Shown: positions 24,553 through 33,814 of the stretch, one piece after another
Layout: every line of letters begins with the position of its first letter
Numbering within the stretch: position 1 is the stretch's first letter
Origin: Roseococcus thiosulfatophilus
Lineage (GTDB): Bacteria; Pseudomonadota; Alphaproteobacteria; Acetobacterales; Acetobacteraceae
Length of the DNA stretch: 64,000 nucleotides
Direction: 5' to 3'
Assembly: GCF_017311575.1 (NCBI RefSeq)
Contig: NZ_JAFFQY010000002.1
Coordinates: 1-64,000 of the forward strand
Notes under the pieces: generated by a model
What the model was told of the DNA's origin: nothing
Databases searched by the model: none
Seen by the model: the letters and a program-made list of their open reading frames with translations, nothing else
Made by a program: the position numbers and the translations under genes

Positions 24553-25517
24553 GCCAGGCGCTGTGGCATGTGGCGCCGGGCCGGGCCGAGCTGCGCCCCG
24601 CCCCCTGCCCCGAGCCCGGGCCGGACGAAAACCTGGTCCGCGCCCTCGCCTCGGGCCTTTCGCGCGGGACCGAGCGCCTGGTGCATTTCGGCCGCGTCCC
24701 GCCCGAGGCCGCCACCCAGATGCGCGGCCCCATGCAGGAGGGCGATTTCCCCTTCCCGGTAAAATACGGCTACTGCCTGGTGGGCGAGGTCGAGGCCGGG
24801 CCGCACGCGGGACAGCGCGTCTTCTGCCTGCACCCGCACCAGTCGCGCCTCGTCATTCCCGCCGGCCTCTGCGCGCCGCTGCCGGAGGCACTGCCAACCC
24901 GCCGCGCCGTGCTGGGCGCCAACATGGAAACCGCGCTGAACGCCATCTGGGACGCGGCCCCGCTGCCAGGGGAACGCGTCATGGTGATCGGCGCGGGGGT
25001 GGTGGGGCTGCTCATCGCCTCGCTGCTGGCGCGCATCCCTGGCGTGGACGTGACGGTGGTGGACCGTGACCCGGCGCGCGCCGCCCTGGCCGAGAGCCTG
25101 GGCGCCCGCTTCGCCCTGCCCGAGGACGCACCGGCCGAGCAGGAACTGATCTTCCACGCGACGGCCAGCGAGGCGGGCCTCTGCCTCGCGCTCAACCGCG
25201 CGGGCTTCGAGGCGCGCATCATCGAGGCCTCCTGGTTCGGCGCCGCCACGCCGGCCCTGCCGCTGGGCGCGGATTTCCACCACAAGCGGCTGCGGCTGGT
25301 CTCCACCCAGGTCGGCCATGTCAGCCCCGCCATGCGCGGCCGGCGCAGCCATGGGCAGCGCATGGCGCTGGCGCTGGACCTGCTGGCGGCGGATGCGCGG
25401 CTGGACGCGCTGCTCGGCCCCGAGACACCCTTCGCCGAATTGCCCGCCCGCATCACCGCCTTGCTTGACCCCACACCGGGCGCGCCACAGCCGCTCTGCC
25501 CCCTCGTCATCTACTGA
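24549..25517 (+). CDS. Zinc-type alcohol dehydrogenase-like protein (MDR superfamily)
   Basis: 322 residues. The N-terminal GroES-like part carries SGLSRGTERL where classical MDR enzymes have the catalytic zinc Cys, so catalytic zinc is doubtful. The Rossmann part has VIGAGVVGLL and ends its second strand in VVDRD, which points to NAD(H). This SRGTE subgroup resembles uncharacterised dehydrogenases and is distantly like BchC, but no bacteriochlorophyll genes are nearby. It is second of five coupled genes and probably adjusts the oxidation state of the pathway intermediate. Confidence 0.7.
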   Translation: MSQALWHVAPGRAELRPAPCPEPGPDENLVRALASGLSRGTERLVHFGRVPPEAATQMRGPMQEGDFPFPVKYGYCLVGEVEAGPHAGQRVFCLHPHQSRLVIPAGLCAPLPEALPTRRAVLGANMETALNAIWDAAPLPGERVMVIGAGVVGLLIASLLARIPGVDVTVVDRDPARAALAESLGARFALPEDAPAEQELIFHATASEAGLCLALNRAGFEARIIEASWFGAATPALPLGADFHHKRLRLVSTQVGHVSPAMRGRRSHGQRMALALDLLAADARLDALLGPETPFAELPARITALLDPTPGAPQPLCPLVIY

Positions 25518-25528
25518 AAGGCCTGCCG

Positions 25529-25933
25529 ATGTTCAGCCTGACCGTCGTGGACCACATCATGATCGCGCACAGCTTCCGCGGCGCGGAGTTCGGCCCCGCG
25601 CAACGCCTGCACGGCGCCACCTTCGTGGTGGAGGCGGAATTCCGCGCGCCGAAGCTCGACCACCTGCACCTGCTGATCGACATCGGCCTGGCGAAAGATG
25701 AGCTGCGAAAGATCCTCTCCGCGCTGGACTACCGCAACCTCGATGAGGAGCAGGTCTTCGCCGGCAAGAACACCACCACGGAATATCTCTGCCTGCACAT
25801 CCACGGGCTGCTGGCGGCCGCCTGCCGCGACGGGCGGATGGGGCCGGGCGGGGATGGGGTCACGGGCATCAAGGTGCTGCTGCGCGAGAGCCACATCGCC
25901 TGGGCCGCCTTCGAGGGTCCGGTGGAAGGCTGA
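25529..25933 (+). CDS. 6-pyruvoyl-tetrahydropterin synthase-like protein with altered active site
   Basis: 134 residues, the T-fold size of PTPS/QueD. The pterin-anchoring part is kept (N-T-T-T-E with Glu85, and a late Glu in LLRES). Against QueD the zinc set is incomplete: His14 and His28 are present but HGH has become HGA (Ala30). The catalytic Cys position is Ala24, and the D-H pair is D-Y (Asp67-Tyr68). It should still bind a pterin-like molecule but is unlikely to perform the normal reaction. Encoded in the middle of the five-gene cluster, 11 bp after the dehydrogenase. Confidence 0.75.
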   Translation: MFSLTVVDHIMIAHSFRGAEFGPAQRLHGATFVVEAEFRAPKLDHLHLLIDIGLAKDELRKILSALDYRNLDEEQVFAGKNTTTEYLCLHIHGLLAAACRDGRMGPGGDGVTGIKVLLRESHIAWAAFEGPVEG

Positions 25934-25939
25934 CCCCCC

Positions 25940-26971
25940 ATGGACATCGCGCTGATCGTCCCCGCCCCCTTCGACACCATCTCGGGCGGCTATCTCTATG
26001 ACCGCCGCATGGTGGCGGGGCTGCGCGCGCGGGGCCATGCCGTGCGGGTGGTCGAACTGGCCGGCACGCACCCGATGGCCGATGCCGCCGCGCGGGACGC
26101 CGCCGGCGTGGCGCTAGCCGGGCTGCGCGCGGGCGAGGTCGCGCTGGTGGACGGCCTCGGCCTGCCCGCCTTCGCGCCGCACCGCGAGGCGCTGGCGGCG
26201 CGCGGCGCGGTGGGGCTGATCCATCACCCCGTCAGCCTGGAGCAGGGGCTGGACCGCGCGGCGCTGGAACCCCTCGAACGCGACCTCTTCGCCGCCTGCG
26301 CGCGGCTGGTCGTGACCTCGCCCATGACGGCCACCACCCTCGGGCAATTCGGCGCCGACCCCGCGCGCGTTTCGGTGGTGGAGCCGGGGACGGACCCGGC
26401 GCTGCGCAGCAAGGGTTCGGGCGGGCCGGGCTGCCGGATTCTCGCGGTCGGCTCCATCATTCCGCGCAAGGGGCATGACGTGCTGCTGCGCGCGCTGGAG
26501 CGGCTGACGGACCTCGACTGGACCCTTCGCATCGTGGGCGCGGCCCATGACCCCGTGCATCTGCACAGCCTGCAGGCGCTGGTGGAGGAGCTGGGCCTCG
26601 GCGCGCGGGTGGCATTCCTGGGCGGGCTCGACACCGCCAGCCTGGAGGCGGAATACGCCGCCGCCGACTTCTTCGCGCTCGCCACCCATTACGAGGGCTA
26701 TGGCATGGTGGTGGCCGAGGCCCAGGCGCGCGGCCTGCCCATGGCGCTCTGCACCGGGGGCGCGGTGGCGGACCTGGTCGCCCCCGGCTCGGCCATCCTG
26801 GCGCCGCCGGGGGATTTCAACTCCCTCTCGCGGGGCATGCGCCGGCCCATCCTGGACACCACGCTGCGGGCACAGATGGCGGACGCCGCCTGGCGCGCCG
26901 GGCAGGCCCTGCCGCGTTGGGAGGACCAGGCGGCCCGCCTCGCCGCCATTCTGGAGAACGCCCATGGCTGA
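25940..26971 (+). CDS. Glycosyltransferase family 4 (GT-B fold)
   Basis: 343 residues. N-terminal domain opens with P-F-D-T-I-S-G-G-Y-L-Y-D-R-R, the acceptor-side glycine motif; C-terminal domain has AVGSIIPRKGHDVLL and the donor-binding E-x7-E pattern in HYEGYGMVVAEA. It transfers a sugar from a nucleotide donor and is probably soluble. Only six bases separate it from the PTPS-like gene, and it overlaps the methyltransferase by eight, so glycosylation of the product of this cluster is the simplest reading. Cell-surface glycosylation is the alternative. Confidence 0.85.
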   Translation: MDIALIVPAPFDTISGGYLYDRRMVAGLRARGHAVRVVELAGTHPMADAAARDAAGVALAGLRAGEVALVDGLGLPAFAPHREALAARGAVGLIHHPVSLEQGLDRAALEPLERDLFAACARLVVTSPMTATTLGQFGADPARVSVVEPGTDPALRSKGSGGPGCRILAVGSIIPRKGHDVLLRALERLTDLDWTLRIVGAAHDPVHLHSLQALVEELGLGARVAFLGGLDTASLEAEYAAADFFALATHYEGYGMVVAEAQARGLPMALCTGGAVADLVAPGSAILAPPGDFNSLSRGMRRPILDTTLRAQMADAAWRAGQALPRWEDQAARLAAILENAHG

Positions 26972-27842
26972 GAGCTTCGACGGCGACTGGCTCTCCCTGC
27001 GCGAGGGCTTCGACGCCGAATCGCGCAGCATGGAACTGGCGGAAGCCCTGCTGGAGCACCTGGACGAGGTGGCCCGCCCGCGCTTCCTCGACCTCGGCGC
27101 CGGCACCGGCAGCCTGACGCGCTGGCTGGGCCATGTGCCGCAGCGCCCCCATGCCTGGGTGCTGGCGGATGCCGATGCGGAACTCATGTCCCGCGCCTTC
27201 GACACCATGATGGAGGCCGCCCATGAATGGGGCTGGCGCGCCACCTGGCCGCAGAAGAAGGCGCTGCTGCTGCATTCGCCCCAGGGCGCCTGGCGGATCG
27301 AGGGCATCCTGACGGACCTCGCCCGCGCGCCGGAGGGGCTGCCGCTGGACCGCGTGGACGCCGTGACCTGTTCCGCCCTGTGCGACCTGGTGTCGGAGCG
27401 CTGGGTGGAGGCGCTGGCCGCCGCCCTGGCCCGCCACCGCCTGCCCTTCTACGCCGCGCTGAACGTCTCGGGGCGGGAGAGATTCATGCCCCCCCATCCG
27501 GATGATGCCTGGGTGGCGCGCGGCTTCGGCCGCGACCAGCGGCGGGTGAAGGGCTTCGGCGGGCCGGCGCTGGGGGTGGAGGCGCCGGCCGCCCTCGCCC
27601 GCGCCTTCGCGCGCCACGGCTATGAGGTGCTGACGGCGCCGACCGACTGGCGCATTCCGCGCCAGGCCGGGGCCATGGCGCGCGAATTGGCGCTGGGCCA
27701 TGCCGAGGCCGCCATGCGCCACGAAACCCGCGAGGCCGCGCGCATCGAGGCCTGGGCCGAAACCCGCGCCACCCAGGCCGAGGCGGGGCGGCTTTCCGTG
27801 CGGGTGCCGCACCGCGACGTGCTGTGCCTCCCGCCCGCCTGA
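26964..27842 (+). CDS. Class I SAM-dependent methyltransferase
   Basis: 292 residues. SAM-binding motif I is FLDLGAGTGSLTRWL (about residue 38) followed by the acidic strand end VLADADAEL. A middle part holds VDAVTCSALCDLVSE, the usual post-motif region. The C-terminal third is Ala/Arg/Glu-rich and helical. Last gene of the five-gene cluster, presumably methylating the product or the attached sugar. ATG 26964 lies inside the end of the glycosyltransferase gene. Confidence 0.8.
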   Translation: MAESFDGDWLSLREGFDAESRSMELAEALLEHLDEVARPRFLDLGAGTGSLTRWLGHVPQRPHAWVLADADAELMSRAFDTMMEAAHEWGWRATWPQKKALLLHSPQGAWRIEGILTDLARAPEGLPLDRVDAVTCSALCDLVSERWVEALAAALARHRLPFYAALNVSGRERFMPPHPDDAWVARGFGRDQRRVKGFGGPALGVEAPAALARAFARHGYEVLTAPTDWRIPRQAGAMARELALGHAEAAMRHETREAARIEAWAETRATQAEAGRLSVRVPHRDVLCLPPA

Positions 27843-27923
27843 AGCCTGACCCCGTCTGATGCCTTGCATCCGCCGGTCCGACATGGGTTGATGGGCCCGC
27901 CCCCACCGGACCGGAGACCCCCC

Positions 27924-28697
27924 ATGTCGAGCGTCAAGGACCCCGCGGCCGAGGTCCATGTCGAGCAGCGCCGCCAGGCCCGCATCGACATGGCCGCCGC
28001 CCATCGCCTGGCCGTGCTGCATGACTTCCACGAGGCCATCGACAACCACTTCACCCTGATGGTGCCGGGCCGGCCGGGTCGGTTCTACCTCAACGCCTAT
28101 GGGCTGCACTGGTCGGAGGTGACGGCCAGCAACCTGATCGAGGTGGCGTTCGACGGCACGGTGCTGGAAGGCACGGGGCCGGCCGACCGCAGCGCCATCT
28201 GCATCCATGCGCCCATCCATGAAGCCACGGGCGCGGCCTGCGTGCTGCACACCCACATGCCCTATTGCACCGCCATCTCGCAGCTGGAGGACATGACCAT
28301 CGAGATGACGGGGCAGAGCGCCCTGCAGTTCCACAACCGCATCGCCTATGACTATGACTACAACGGCTTCGCCCATGAGCATGAGGAAGGGGCGCGCATG
28401 GCCGCCCTCATGGACGGCAAGCCCATCCTGATGCTGGCCAACCACGGCGTGGTGGTGACGGGAAATTCCGTCGCCCAGGCCTATCACCGCCTCTATTACC
28501 TGGAACGCGCCTGCCGGACGCAGCTGTTCTCCATGTGGACCGGCCACCGCCGCCGCTTCGTCAAGGAGGAGGTGCTGGAGAAGATGCGCGCCCAGGCCGC
28601 CTGGAAGGACCCGACGATGGCGATGAGCGGCCCCGAATACCACTTCGCGGCGCTGAAGCGGCTGCTGGACCGCAGCGACCCGAGCTACGCGGATTGA
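27924..28697 (+). CDS. Class II aldolase/adducin family protein
   Basis: 257 residues. The fold is recognised by NHFTLMVPG, the metal-binding H-T-H of VLHTHMPY, and NHGVVVTGNS with the third metal His. Bacterial relatives cleave sugar phosphates or act on small hydroxy acids, and several are unassigned. The start follows GGAGACC. It lies 81 bp after the pterin-like cluster on the same strand and may or may not belong to it. Confidence 0.85.
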   Translation: MSSVKDPAAEVHVEQRRQARIDMAAAHRLAVLHDFHEAIDNHFTLMVPGRPGRFYLNAYGLHWSEVTASNLIEVAFDGTVLEGTGPADRSAICIHAPIHEATGAACVLHTHMPYCTAISQLEDMTIEMTGQSALQFHNRIAYDYDYNGFAHEHEEGARMAALMDGKPILMLANHGVVVTGNSVAQAYHRLYYLERACRTQLFSMWTGHRRRFVKEEVLEKMRAQAAWKDPTMAMSGPEYHFAALKRLLDRSDPSYAD

Positions 28698-28788
28698 TGA
28701 GAGGCACAGGACAGGAGAGGTTGCGCGTTGCAAGCGCCGCCACCACTCCCAACTTCCCGTAGGCGACCGCACAGGGGCACATGAAGCC

Positions 28789-29265
28789 ATGCCGCAGCCA
28801 AATTGGATCATTTCGTGTCACGGTTACTCGGACGTGAAGTCAGGCTCCAGGTTCGCCATCACGAAGCGGCAGAGCTACGAGAATTTCAGCATCCCGCGCG
28901 GCGTGGAACTGGTCACCTATACCGAGCAGGGGGTGAACCTGAGCATGGCCCAAGGCTGGGACCTGTGGAACAAGCTGACGGGCAACCAGGAGGGCGCGGC
29001 CTACGCCCAGCGGCACAAGGGCAAGACATGGCCGACATCCGTCATCGACTACGGGCTGAGCGGACCGCACGACGCCGCGGATTTCGCGGACTGGATCAGC
29101 CCCGCGGGGCATAACGCGTGCGGGCTGTTCGAAGTGGGGAACCCTGTCTCCTTCCACCCCTTTCCCATCGCGACGCAGGTGACGACCCTGAAAGCCGTCG
29201 TGATGGCGGCGAAGAAGCAGAACGTTGCGCGTGTGTACTATCTGGCCTGCCAGGAACTCGGTTAG
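28789..29265 (+). CDS. Hypothetical protein, possibly Stv-type putative adhesin domain
   Basis: 158 residues, no signal peptide. It opens WIISCHGYSD, with FSIPRGVELVTYTEQGVNLS, and ends VARVYYLACQEL. The pattern, a short beta strand with HG, then a P-x-G-V strand and a late YLACQ, resembles proteins labelled putative adhesin (Stv); I am not sure. Base composition and codon use are visibly less GC-rich than the neighbours, a sign of acquisition. It stands between an aldolase-type gene and a small gene before dcd, unrelated to either. Confidence 0.6.
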   Translation: MPQPNWIISCHGYSDVKSGSRFAITKRQSYENFSIPRGVELVTYTEQGVNLSMAQGWDLWNKLTGNQEGAAYAQRHKGKTWPTSVIDYGLSGPHDAADFADWISPAGHNACGLFEVGNPVSFHPFPIATQVTTLKAVVMAAKKQNVARVYYLACQELG

Positions 29266-29400
29266 GCCCCTTGCGCAATCCGCCCATGCCAGCTTGCCAC
29301 ATGCCGTGCCCGGCGGGATGGTCGGCGGGGAGGGAGGCGTGTTCCCGGTGACCCACGCCACGCCCGGCGCCATCCCGCGCTGCCGCGCCGCCGCCGCCCC

Positions 29401-29586
29401 ATGACCGACGACAAGGAGGCCCGGCTGGCCGCCGCCCTGCGGGCCAACCTGCGCCGGCGGAAGGCGCAAGCCCGGGCGCGCGAGGCGCTGGCGCATACGC
29501 CCCCCGCACCCCCGGCGGATGGACGCGACCCGCCCGAAGCGGGTAATCCACCGCCTCCGGGGAGTGACGCGCCGCCCCGGGAGTAA
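29401..29586 (+). CDS. Small hypothetical protein upstream of dcd
   Basis: 61 residues: a basic helix ([27 protein letters not shown]) followed by a Pro-rich tail. Small proteins of this type, with an N-terminal Arg/Ala helix, occur in many alphaproteobacteria without assigned role. It lies 19 bp before dcd on the same strand. The 135 bp before it contain no other gene. Confidence 0.5.
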   Translation: MTDDKEARLAAALRANLRRRKAQARAREALAHTPPAPPADGRDPPEAGNPPPPGSDAPPRE

Positions 29587-29605
29587 CCTTCGGGGATCCC
29601 CAGCC

Positions 29606-30160
29606 ATGTCCATCATGCCCGACCACTGGATCCGCCGCATGGCGGCCGAACACGGCATGATCGAGCCCTTCGTCGAGGCGCAGAAGCGCGAGGGCGTGAT
29701 CAGCTACGGGCTTTCCTCCTTCGGCTATGACGCGCGGGCGGCCGATGAGTTCAAGGTGTTCACCAATGTGGACAATGCGGTGGTGGACCCGAAATCCTTC
29801 AACGAGACGGGCTTCGTCACCCGCACCGGGCCGGTCTGCATCATCCCGCCCAATTCCTTCGTGCTGACGCATACTGTGGAATACTTCCGCATCCCGCGCG
29901 ACGTGCTGGTGATCTGCCTCGGCAAATCCACCTATGCGCGCTGCGGGCTGATCGTGAACGTGACGCCGCTGGAACCCGAATGGGAAGGCCAGGTGACCAT
30001 CGAGATCAGCAACACCACGCCCCTGCCGGCCAAGGTCTATGCCCATGAGGGCATCTGCCAGTTTCTCTTCCTGAAGGGCGAGAGCGCGCCCGAGGTCAGC
30101 TATGCCGACCGCAAGGGCAAATACATGGGGCAGCGCGGCGTCGCGCTTCCGCGGTTGTAA
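29606..30160 (+). CDS. dcd: dCTP deaminase
   Basis: 184 residues, the standard length. Converts dCTP to dUTP, feeding thymidylate synthesis. Signatures are the start [22 protein letters not shown], the catalytic stretch [23 protein letters not shown] (Glu of the P-L-E-P-E-W motif) and the C-terminal K-Y-x-x-Q. The start codon 29606 sits at the conserved N-terminus. It is 12 bp before murA. Confidence 0.97.
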   Translation: MSIMPDHWIRRMAAEHGMIEPFVEAQKREGVISYGLSSFGYDARAADEFKVFTNVDNAVVDPKSFNETGFVTRTGPVCIIPPNSFVLTHTVEYFRIPRDVLVICLGKSTYARCGLIVNVTPLEPEWEGQVTIEISNTTPLPAKVYAHEGICQFLFLKGESAPEVSYADRKGKYMGQRGVALPRL

Positions 30161-30172
30161 GGGGCGCTGACC

Positions 30173-31435
30173 ATGGACCGCATTCGCATCCGCGGGGGCC
30201 GGGCGCTCAACGGCGCCGTCCCCATTTCCGGCGCCAAGAACGCCACCCTGCCGCTGATGGCCGCCGCCCTGCTGGCCGATGGGCCGCTGACGCTGACCAA
30301 CGCGCCGGACCTGGCCGACATCGCCACCATGCGCGCCCTGCTGGTGCAGCACGGGCTGACGGTGGAGCATGACAAGGCGGCGCGCACGCTGACCCTGTCG
30401 GGTTCGGCAAGCAACCTCGAAGCGCCTTACGACATCGTGCGGAAGATGCGCGCCTCGGTGCTGGTGCTGGGGCCGCTGGTGGCGCGGCATGGGCGCGCGC
30501 GTGTCTCGTTGCCCGGGGGCTGCGCCATCGGCACGCGGCCCGTGGACCTGCACATCAAGGGCCTGCAGGAGATGGGCGCCGAGATCGAGATCACGGCCGG
30601 CTACATTGAGGCCAAGGCCCCGCCAGGCGGCTTGCGCGGCGCGCGCATCCTCTTCCCGCAGGTGAGCGTGGGGGCGACCGAGAACCTGCTCATGGCCGCC
30701 TGCCTCGCCCAGGGCGAGACGGAGCTGGTGAACGCGGCGCGCGAGCCCGAGATCACGGACCTCGCCATGTGCCTCATGCGGATGGGCGCGCGGATCGAGG
30801 GCATCGGCACCGACCGGCTGCGGGTGGAAGGGGGTGCGACGCTGCTCCCCGCCACGCACCCCATCGTGCCCGACCGCATCGAGGCCGGCACCTATGCCTG
30901 CGCCGCTGCCATCACTGGCGGCACGCTGCACCTGGAGGGCGCGCGCCTCGAACATCTGGGCTCCGTGGCGCGCGTGCTGCGCGAGGCGGGCGTGGACGTG
31001 GCCGAGACGCATACGGGCCTGACCGTCTCCCGCATGAACGGGCTGCGCGGGGCGGATGTGATGACCGAGCCCTTCCCCGGCTTCGCCACCGACATGCAGG
31101 CGCAGTTCATGGCGCTGATGTGCGTGGCCGAGGGGGCCTCCATGATCACGGAGACCATCTTCGAGAACCGCTTCATGCATGTGCCGGAACTCACGCGCAT
31201 GGGCGCGCGCATCAACTTCCATGGCAGCAGCGCCATCGTGCGCGGGGTGCCGAAGCTCTCCGGCGCGCCGGTGATGGCGACCGACCTGCGCGCCTCGGTC
31301 AGCCTCGTGCTGGCGGGCCTGGCCGCCGAGGGCGAGACCATCGTCAACCGCGTCTATCACCTCGACCGCGGCTATGAGCGGGTGGAAGCCAAGCTCGCCG
31401 CCGTGGGTGCCGAGATCGAAAGGCTGCCCAATTGA
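30173..31435 (+). CDS. murA: UDP-N-acetylglucosamine 1-carboxyvinyltransferase
   Basis: 420 residues. First committed step of peptidoglycan synthesis: transfer of enolpyruvate from PEP to UDP-GlcNAc. Substrate-binding Lys22 and Asn23 (GAKNA) and the catalytic Cys117 in LPGGCAIG are present, so it should be sensitive to fosfomycin. The stop overlaps the hisG start by one base. The order dcd-murA-hisG-hisD-infA fits many alphaproteobacterial genomes. Confidence 0.98.
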   Translation: MDRIRIRGGRALNGAVPISGAKNATLPLMAAALLADGPLTLTNAPDLADIATMRALLVQHGLTVEHDKAARTLTLSGSASNLEAPYDIVRKMRASVLVLGPLVARHGRARVSLPGGCAIGTRPVDLHIKGLQEMGAEIEITAGYIEAKAPPGGLRGARILFPQVSVGATENLLMAACLAQGETELVNAAREPEITDLAMCLMRMGARIEGIGTDRLRVEGGATLLPATHPIVPDRIEAGTYACAAAITGGTLHLEGARLEHLGSVARVLREAGVDVAETHTGLTVSRMNGLRGADVMTEPFPGFATDMQAQFMALMCVAEGASMITETIFENRFMHVPELTRMGARINFHGSSAIVRGVPKLSGAPVMATDLRASVSLVLAGLAAEGETIVNRVYHLDRGYERVEAKLAAVGAEIERLPN

Positions 31436-32127
31436 TGGACATGCCCATGACCACGAACTTCGCCGACAGCGCCACGGGCCTGGTGCTGGCGCTGCCCAAG
31501 GGGCGCATCCTGAAGGAACTGGCGCCCTTCCTGGCGCGGGCCGGCATCATCCCCGCGCCCGACTTCACGGACGAGGACAGCCGGCGCCTGCGCTTCCCCA
31601 CGAACGACGCCGCGCTCGACGTGGTGCGGGTGCGGCCCTTCGACGTCGCCACCTTCGTCGCGCATGGCGCGGCCCAGATCGGCGTCTGCGGCGCCGATGT
31701 GCTGATGGAATACGACACGGACCAGATCTACGCGCCGCTCGACCTCGGCATCGGGCGCTGCCGCGTCTCGGTAGCGGAACAGGTGGTCACGGCGGGGCGC
31801 GAGGATTGGCGCGCCTGGTCGCGCATCGCGGTGGCGACGAAGTACCCGAACATCGCCCGCCGCCACTTCGCCGCGCGCGGCATCCAGGCCGAGGTGGTGC
31901 ATCTGAACGGGGCGATGGAACTCGCACCTTCGCTGGGGCTTTCGCGCGTGATCGTGGACCTGGTGCAGACGGGCTCCACGCTGAAGGCCAATGGGCTGGT
32001 GGAGACGGAGGTGATCGCGCATGTCACCTCGCGCCTCATCGTCAACCGCACCGCGCTGAAGACGCGGCCGGAAGAGATCACCGCCTTCGTGGACCGTTTC
32101 CGGGCCGCCATGGACCAGAGCGCATGA
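31435..32127 (+). CDS. hisG: ATP phosphoribosyltransferase, short form
   Basis: About 230 residues: the HisG_S form, which lacks the C-terminal regulatory ACT-like domain and needs HisZ for activity and feedback control. The core P-K-G-R-I-L, GVCGADVLMEY, VATKYPNIARR and the PRPP loop DLVQTGSTLKANGL are all visible. It catalyses the first step of histidine synthesis. No hisZ is in the window. Start overlaps murA stop; ATGs at 31441 and 31447 are alternatives. Confidence 0.96.
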   Translation: MDMPMTTNFADSATGLVLALPKGRILKELAPFLARAGIIPAPDFTDEDSRRLRFPTNDAALDVVRVRPFDVATFVAHGAAQIGVCGADVLMEYDTDQIYAPLDLGIGRCRVSVAEQVVTAGREDWRAWSRIAVATKYPNIARRHFAARGIQAEVVHLNGAMELAPSLGLSRVIVDLVQTGSTLKANGLVETEVIAHVTSRLIVNRTALKTRPEEITAFVDRFRAAMDQSA

Positions 32128-32179
32128 TGGCCACCGATTCACGCCTCCCGGCCGAGACCCTCCGGCGATCGGAGGCGGC

Positions 32180-33499
32180 ATGAAGCGCCTCTCCACCACG
32201 GAAGCCGGCTTCGAGGCCGCCTTCACCGCCATCCTGGAAGATGGCCGGGACACCACCACGCGGGTGGATGCGGCGGTCTCCACCATCATCGCCGCCGTGC
32301 GCGAAGAGGGCGATGCGGCGCTGCTGCGCTACACCGCGCGCTGGGATGGCTGGGCGCCTGCAACGGCCGAAGACCTGCGCGTGAGCGCGGCCGAGGTGGA
32401 AGCAGCCCTCGCCTCCATCCCGCCCGACCTGCTGGCCGCGCTGGACCTGGCCGCCGCGCGCATCGAGGCCTTCCACCGCGCGCAGCTTCCCACGGACCTC
32501 GACCTGCCGGGCGCCGATGGCGTGGCGGTCGGCATGCGCTGGGGCGCGCTGGACGCCGTGGGGCTCTATGTGCCGGGGGGGAAGGCGGCCTACCCCTCCT
32601 CGGTGCTGATGAACGCGCTGCCGGCGCGCGTCGCGGGTGTCGCGCGCATCGCCATCGCCGTGCCGGCGACCGAGGGCGCCATCAACCCGCTGGTGCTGGC
32701 CGCCGCCCATCGCGCGGGTGTTTCGGAAATCTGGCGGGTGGGCGGGGCGCAGGCGGTGGCGGCGCTGGCCTGGGGCACGCAGAGCATCGCGCCCGTGGAC
32801 CGCATCGTGGGGCCAGGCAATGCCTATGTGGCCGAGGCGAAGCGCCAGGTCTTCGGCCGGGTGGGCATCGATTCCATCGCCGGCCCCTCCGAGGTGGTCA
32901 TCCTCGCCGATGGCGACAACAACCCGGACCATGTGGCGCTCGACCTGCTGGCCCAGGCCGAGCATGACGAGGCGGCGCAATCCATCCTCATCACCGACAG
33001 CGCGGCCCTGGCCGATGCGGTGGCCGCTTCCGTGGCGCGCGAACTCCGGACCCTGCCGCGCGCGGGCATCGCGGGCGAATCCTGGCGCGACCACGGCGCC
33101 GTGATCCTGGTGCGCGACATGGAGGAGGCGGCGGCCCTGACCAACCGCCTGGCCCCCGAACATTTGCAGATCATGGTGGCCAACCCCCGCGCGCTGTTCG
33201 GAAAGATCCGCCACGCGGGCGCGGCCTTCCTGGGCCGTCACACGCCCGAGGCCATCGGCGACTATGTGGCGGGCCCCAACCATGTGCTGCCCACCGGGCG
33301 CACGAGCCGCTTCGCCTCGGGGCTTTCCGTCTTCGACTTCCTGAAGCGCACCACCTGGGTGGAGTGCAGCGAGGCGGGGCTGGCCGCCATCGGGCCGGCC
33401 GCGGTGGCGCTGGCCCAGGCCGAGGGGCTGGGCGCGCATGGCCTCAGCGTCTCGACCCGGCTGGGTGGCAACGCGCCCCGAATGGTGGCCAAAACTTGA
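32180..33499 (+). CDS. hisD: Histidinol dehydrogenase
   Basis: 439 residues. Zinc-dependent, NAD-linked four-electron oxidation of histidinol to histidine, the last two steps of the pathway. The block VDRIVGPGNAYVAEAKRQVFG, D-S-I-A-G-P-S-E and the zinc/catalytic HDEAAQS and LAPEHLQ motifs are present. It starts 52 bp after hisG. Its stop codon overlaps the predicted -35 of infA. Confidence 0.98.
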   Translation: MKRLSTTEAGFEAAFTAILEDGRDTTTRVDAAVSTIIAAVREEGDAALLRYTARWDGWAPATAEDLRVSAAEVEAALASIPPDLLAALDLAAARIEAFHRAQLPTDLDLPGADGVAVGMRWGALDAVGLYVPGGKAAYPSSVLMNALPARVAGVARIAIAVPATEGAINPLVLAAAHRAGVSEIWRVGGAQAVAALAWGTQSIAPVDRIVGPGNAYVAEAKRQVFGRVGIDSIAGPSEVVILADGDNNPDHVALDLLAQAEHDEAAQSILITDSAALADAVAASVARELRTLPRAGIAGESWRDHGAVILVRDMEEAAALTNRLAPEHLQIMVANPRALFGKIRHAGAAFLGRHTPEAIGDYVAGPNHVLPTGRTSRFASGLSVFDFLKRTTWVECSEAGLAAIGPAAVALAQAEGLGAHGLSVSTRLGGNAPRMVAKT

Positions 33500-33524
33500 C
33501 CATCGCTCGTTCCGGGCGCATCTA
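33495..33524 (+). promoter_or_regulatory. Candidate infA promoter
   Basis: CTTGAC at 33495-33500 is the alphaproteobacterial -35 consensus, and overlaps the hisD stop codon. CATCTA at 33519-33524, 18 bases later, is a weak -10. It gives infA its own transcription start in a 96-bp gap. Confidence 0.4.
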
Positions 33525-33595
33525 GGCCCCGCCGGCGCCGGGGGCTGACCGCGGCGCGATCATCCGCGCCCACCCCGAGATGCCCAAGGAAGCGT

Positions 33596-33814
33596 ATGTC
33601 GAAAGAGGATATGATCGAGTTCAGCGGCCAGGTCGTTGAACTTCTCCCCAACGCCATGTTCCGCGTGAAGCTGGACAATGAGCACATGGTCCTGGCCCAC
33701 ACCTCGGGGAAGATGCGGAAGAACCGCATCCGGGTGCTGGCGGGCGACCGTGTGAATGTCGAGATGACGCCCTATGACCTGACGAAGGGAAGAATCACTT
33801 TCAGGTTCAAGTGA
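33596..33814 (+). CDS. infA: Translation initiation factor IF-1
   Basis: 72 residues, the universal length, with the OB-fold sequence [30 protein letters not shown] and the ending R-I-T-F-R-F-K. It binds the ribosomal A-site during initiation. The last six codons and the stop are part of the left arm of a 20-bp terminator stem, an unusual constraint on the coding sequence. Confidence 0.99.
   Translation: MSKEDMIEFSGQVVELLPNAMFRVKLDNEHMVLAHTSGKMRKNRIRVLAGDRVNVEMTPYDLTKGRITFRFK

Noticed and set aside
24549-25517. BchC (bacteriochlorophyll synthesis) for the MDR gene
   Set aside because: Resemblance is limited to the N-terminal motif and no photosynthesis genes are nearby.
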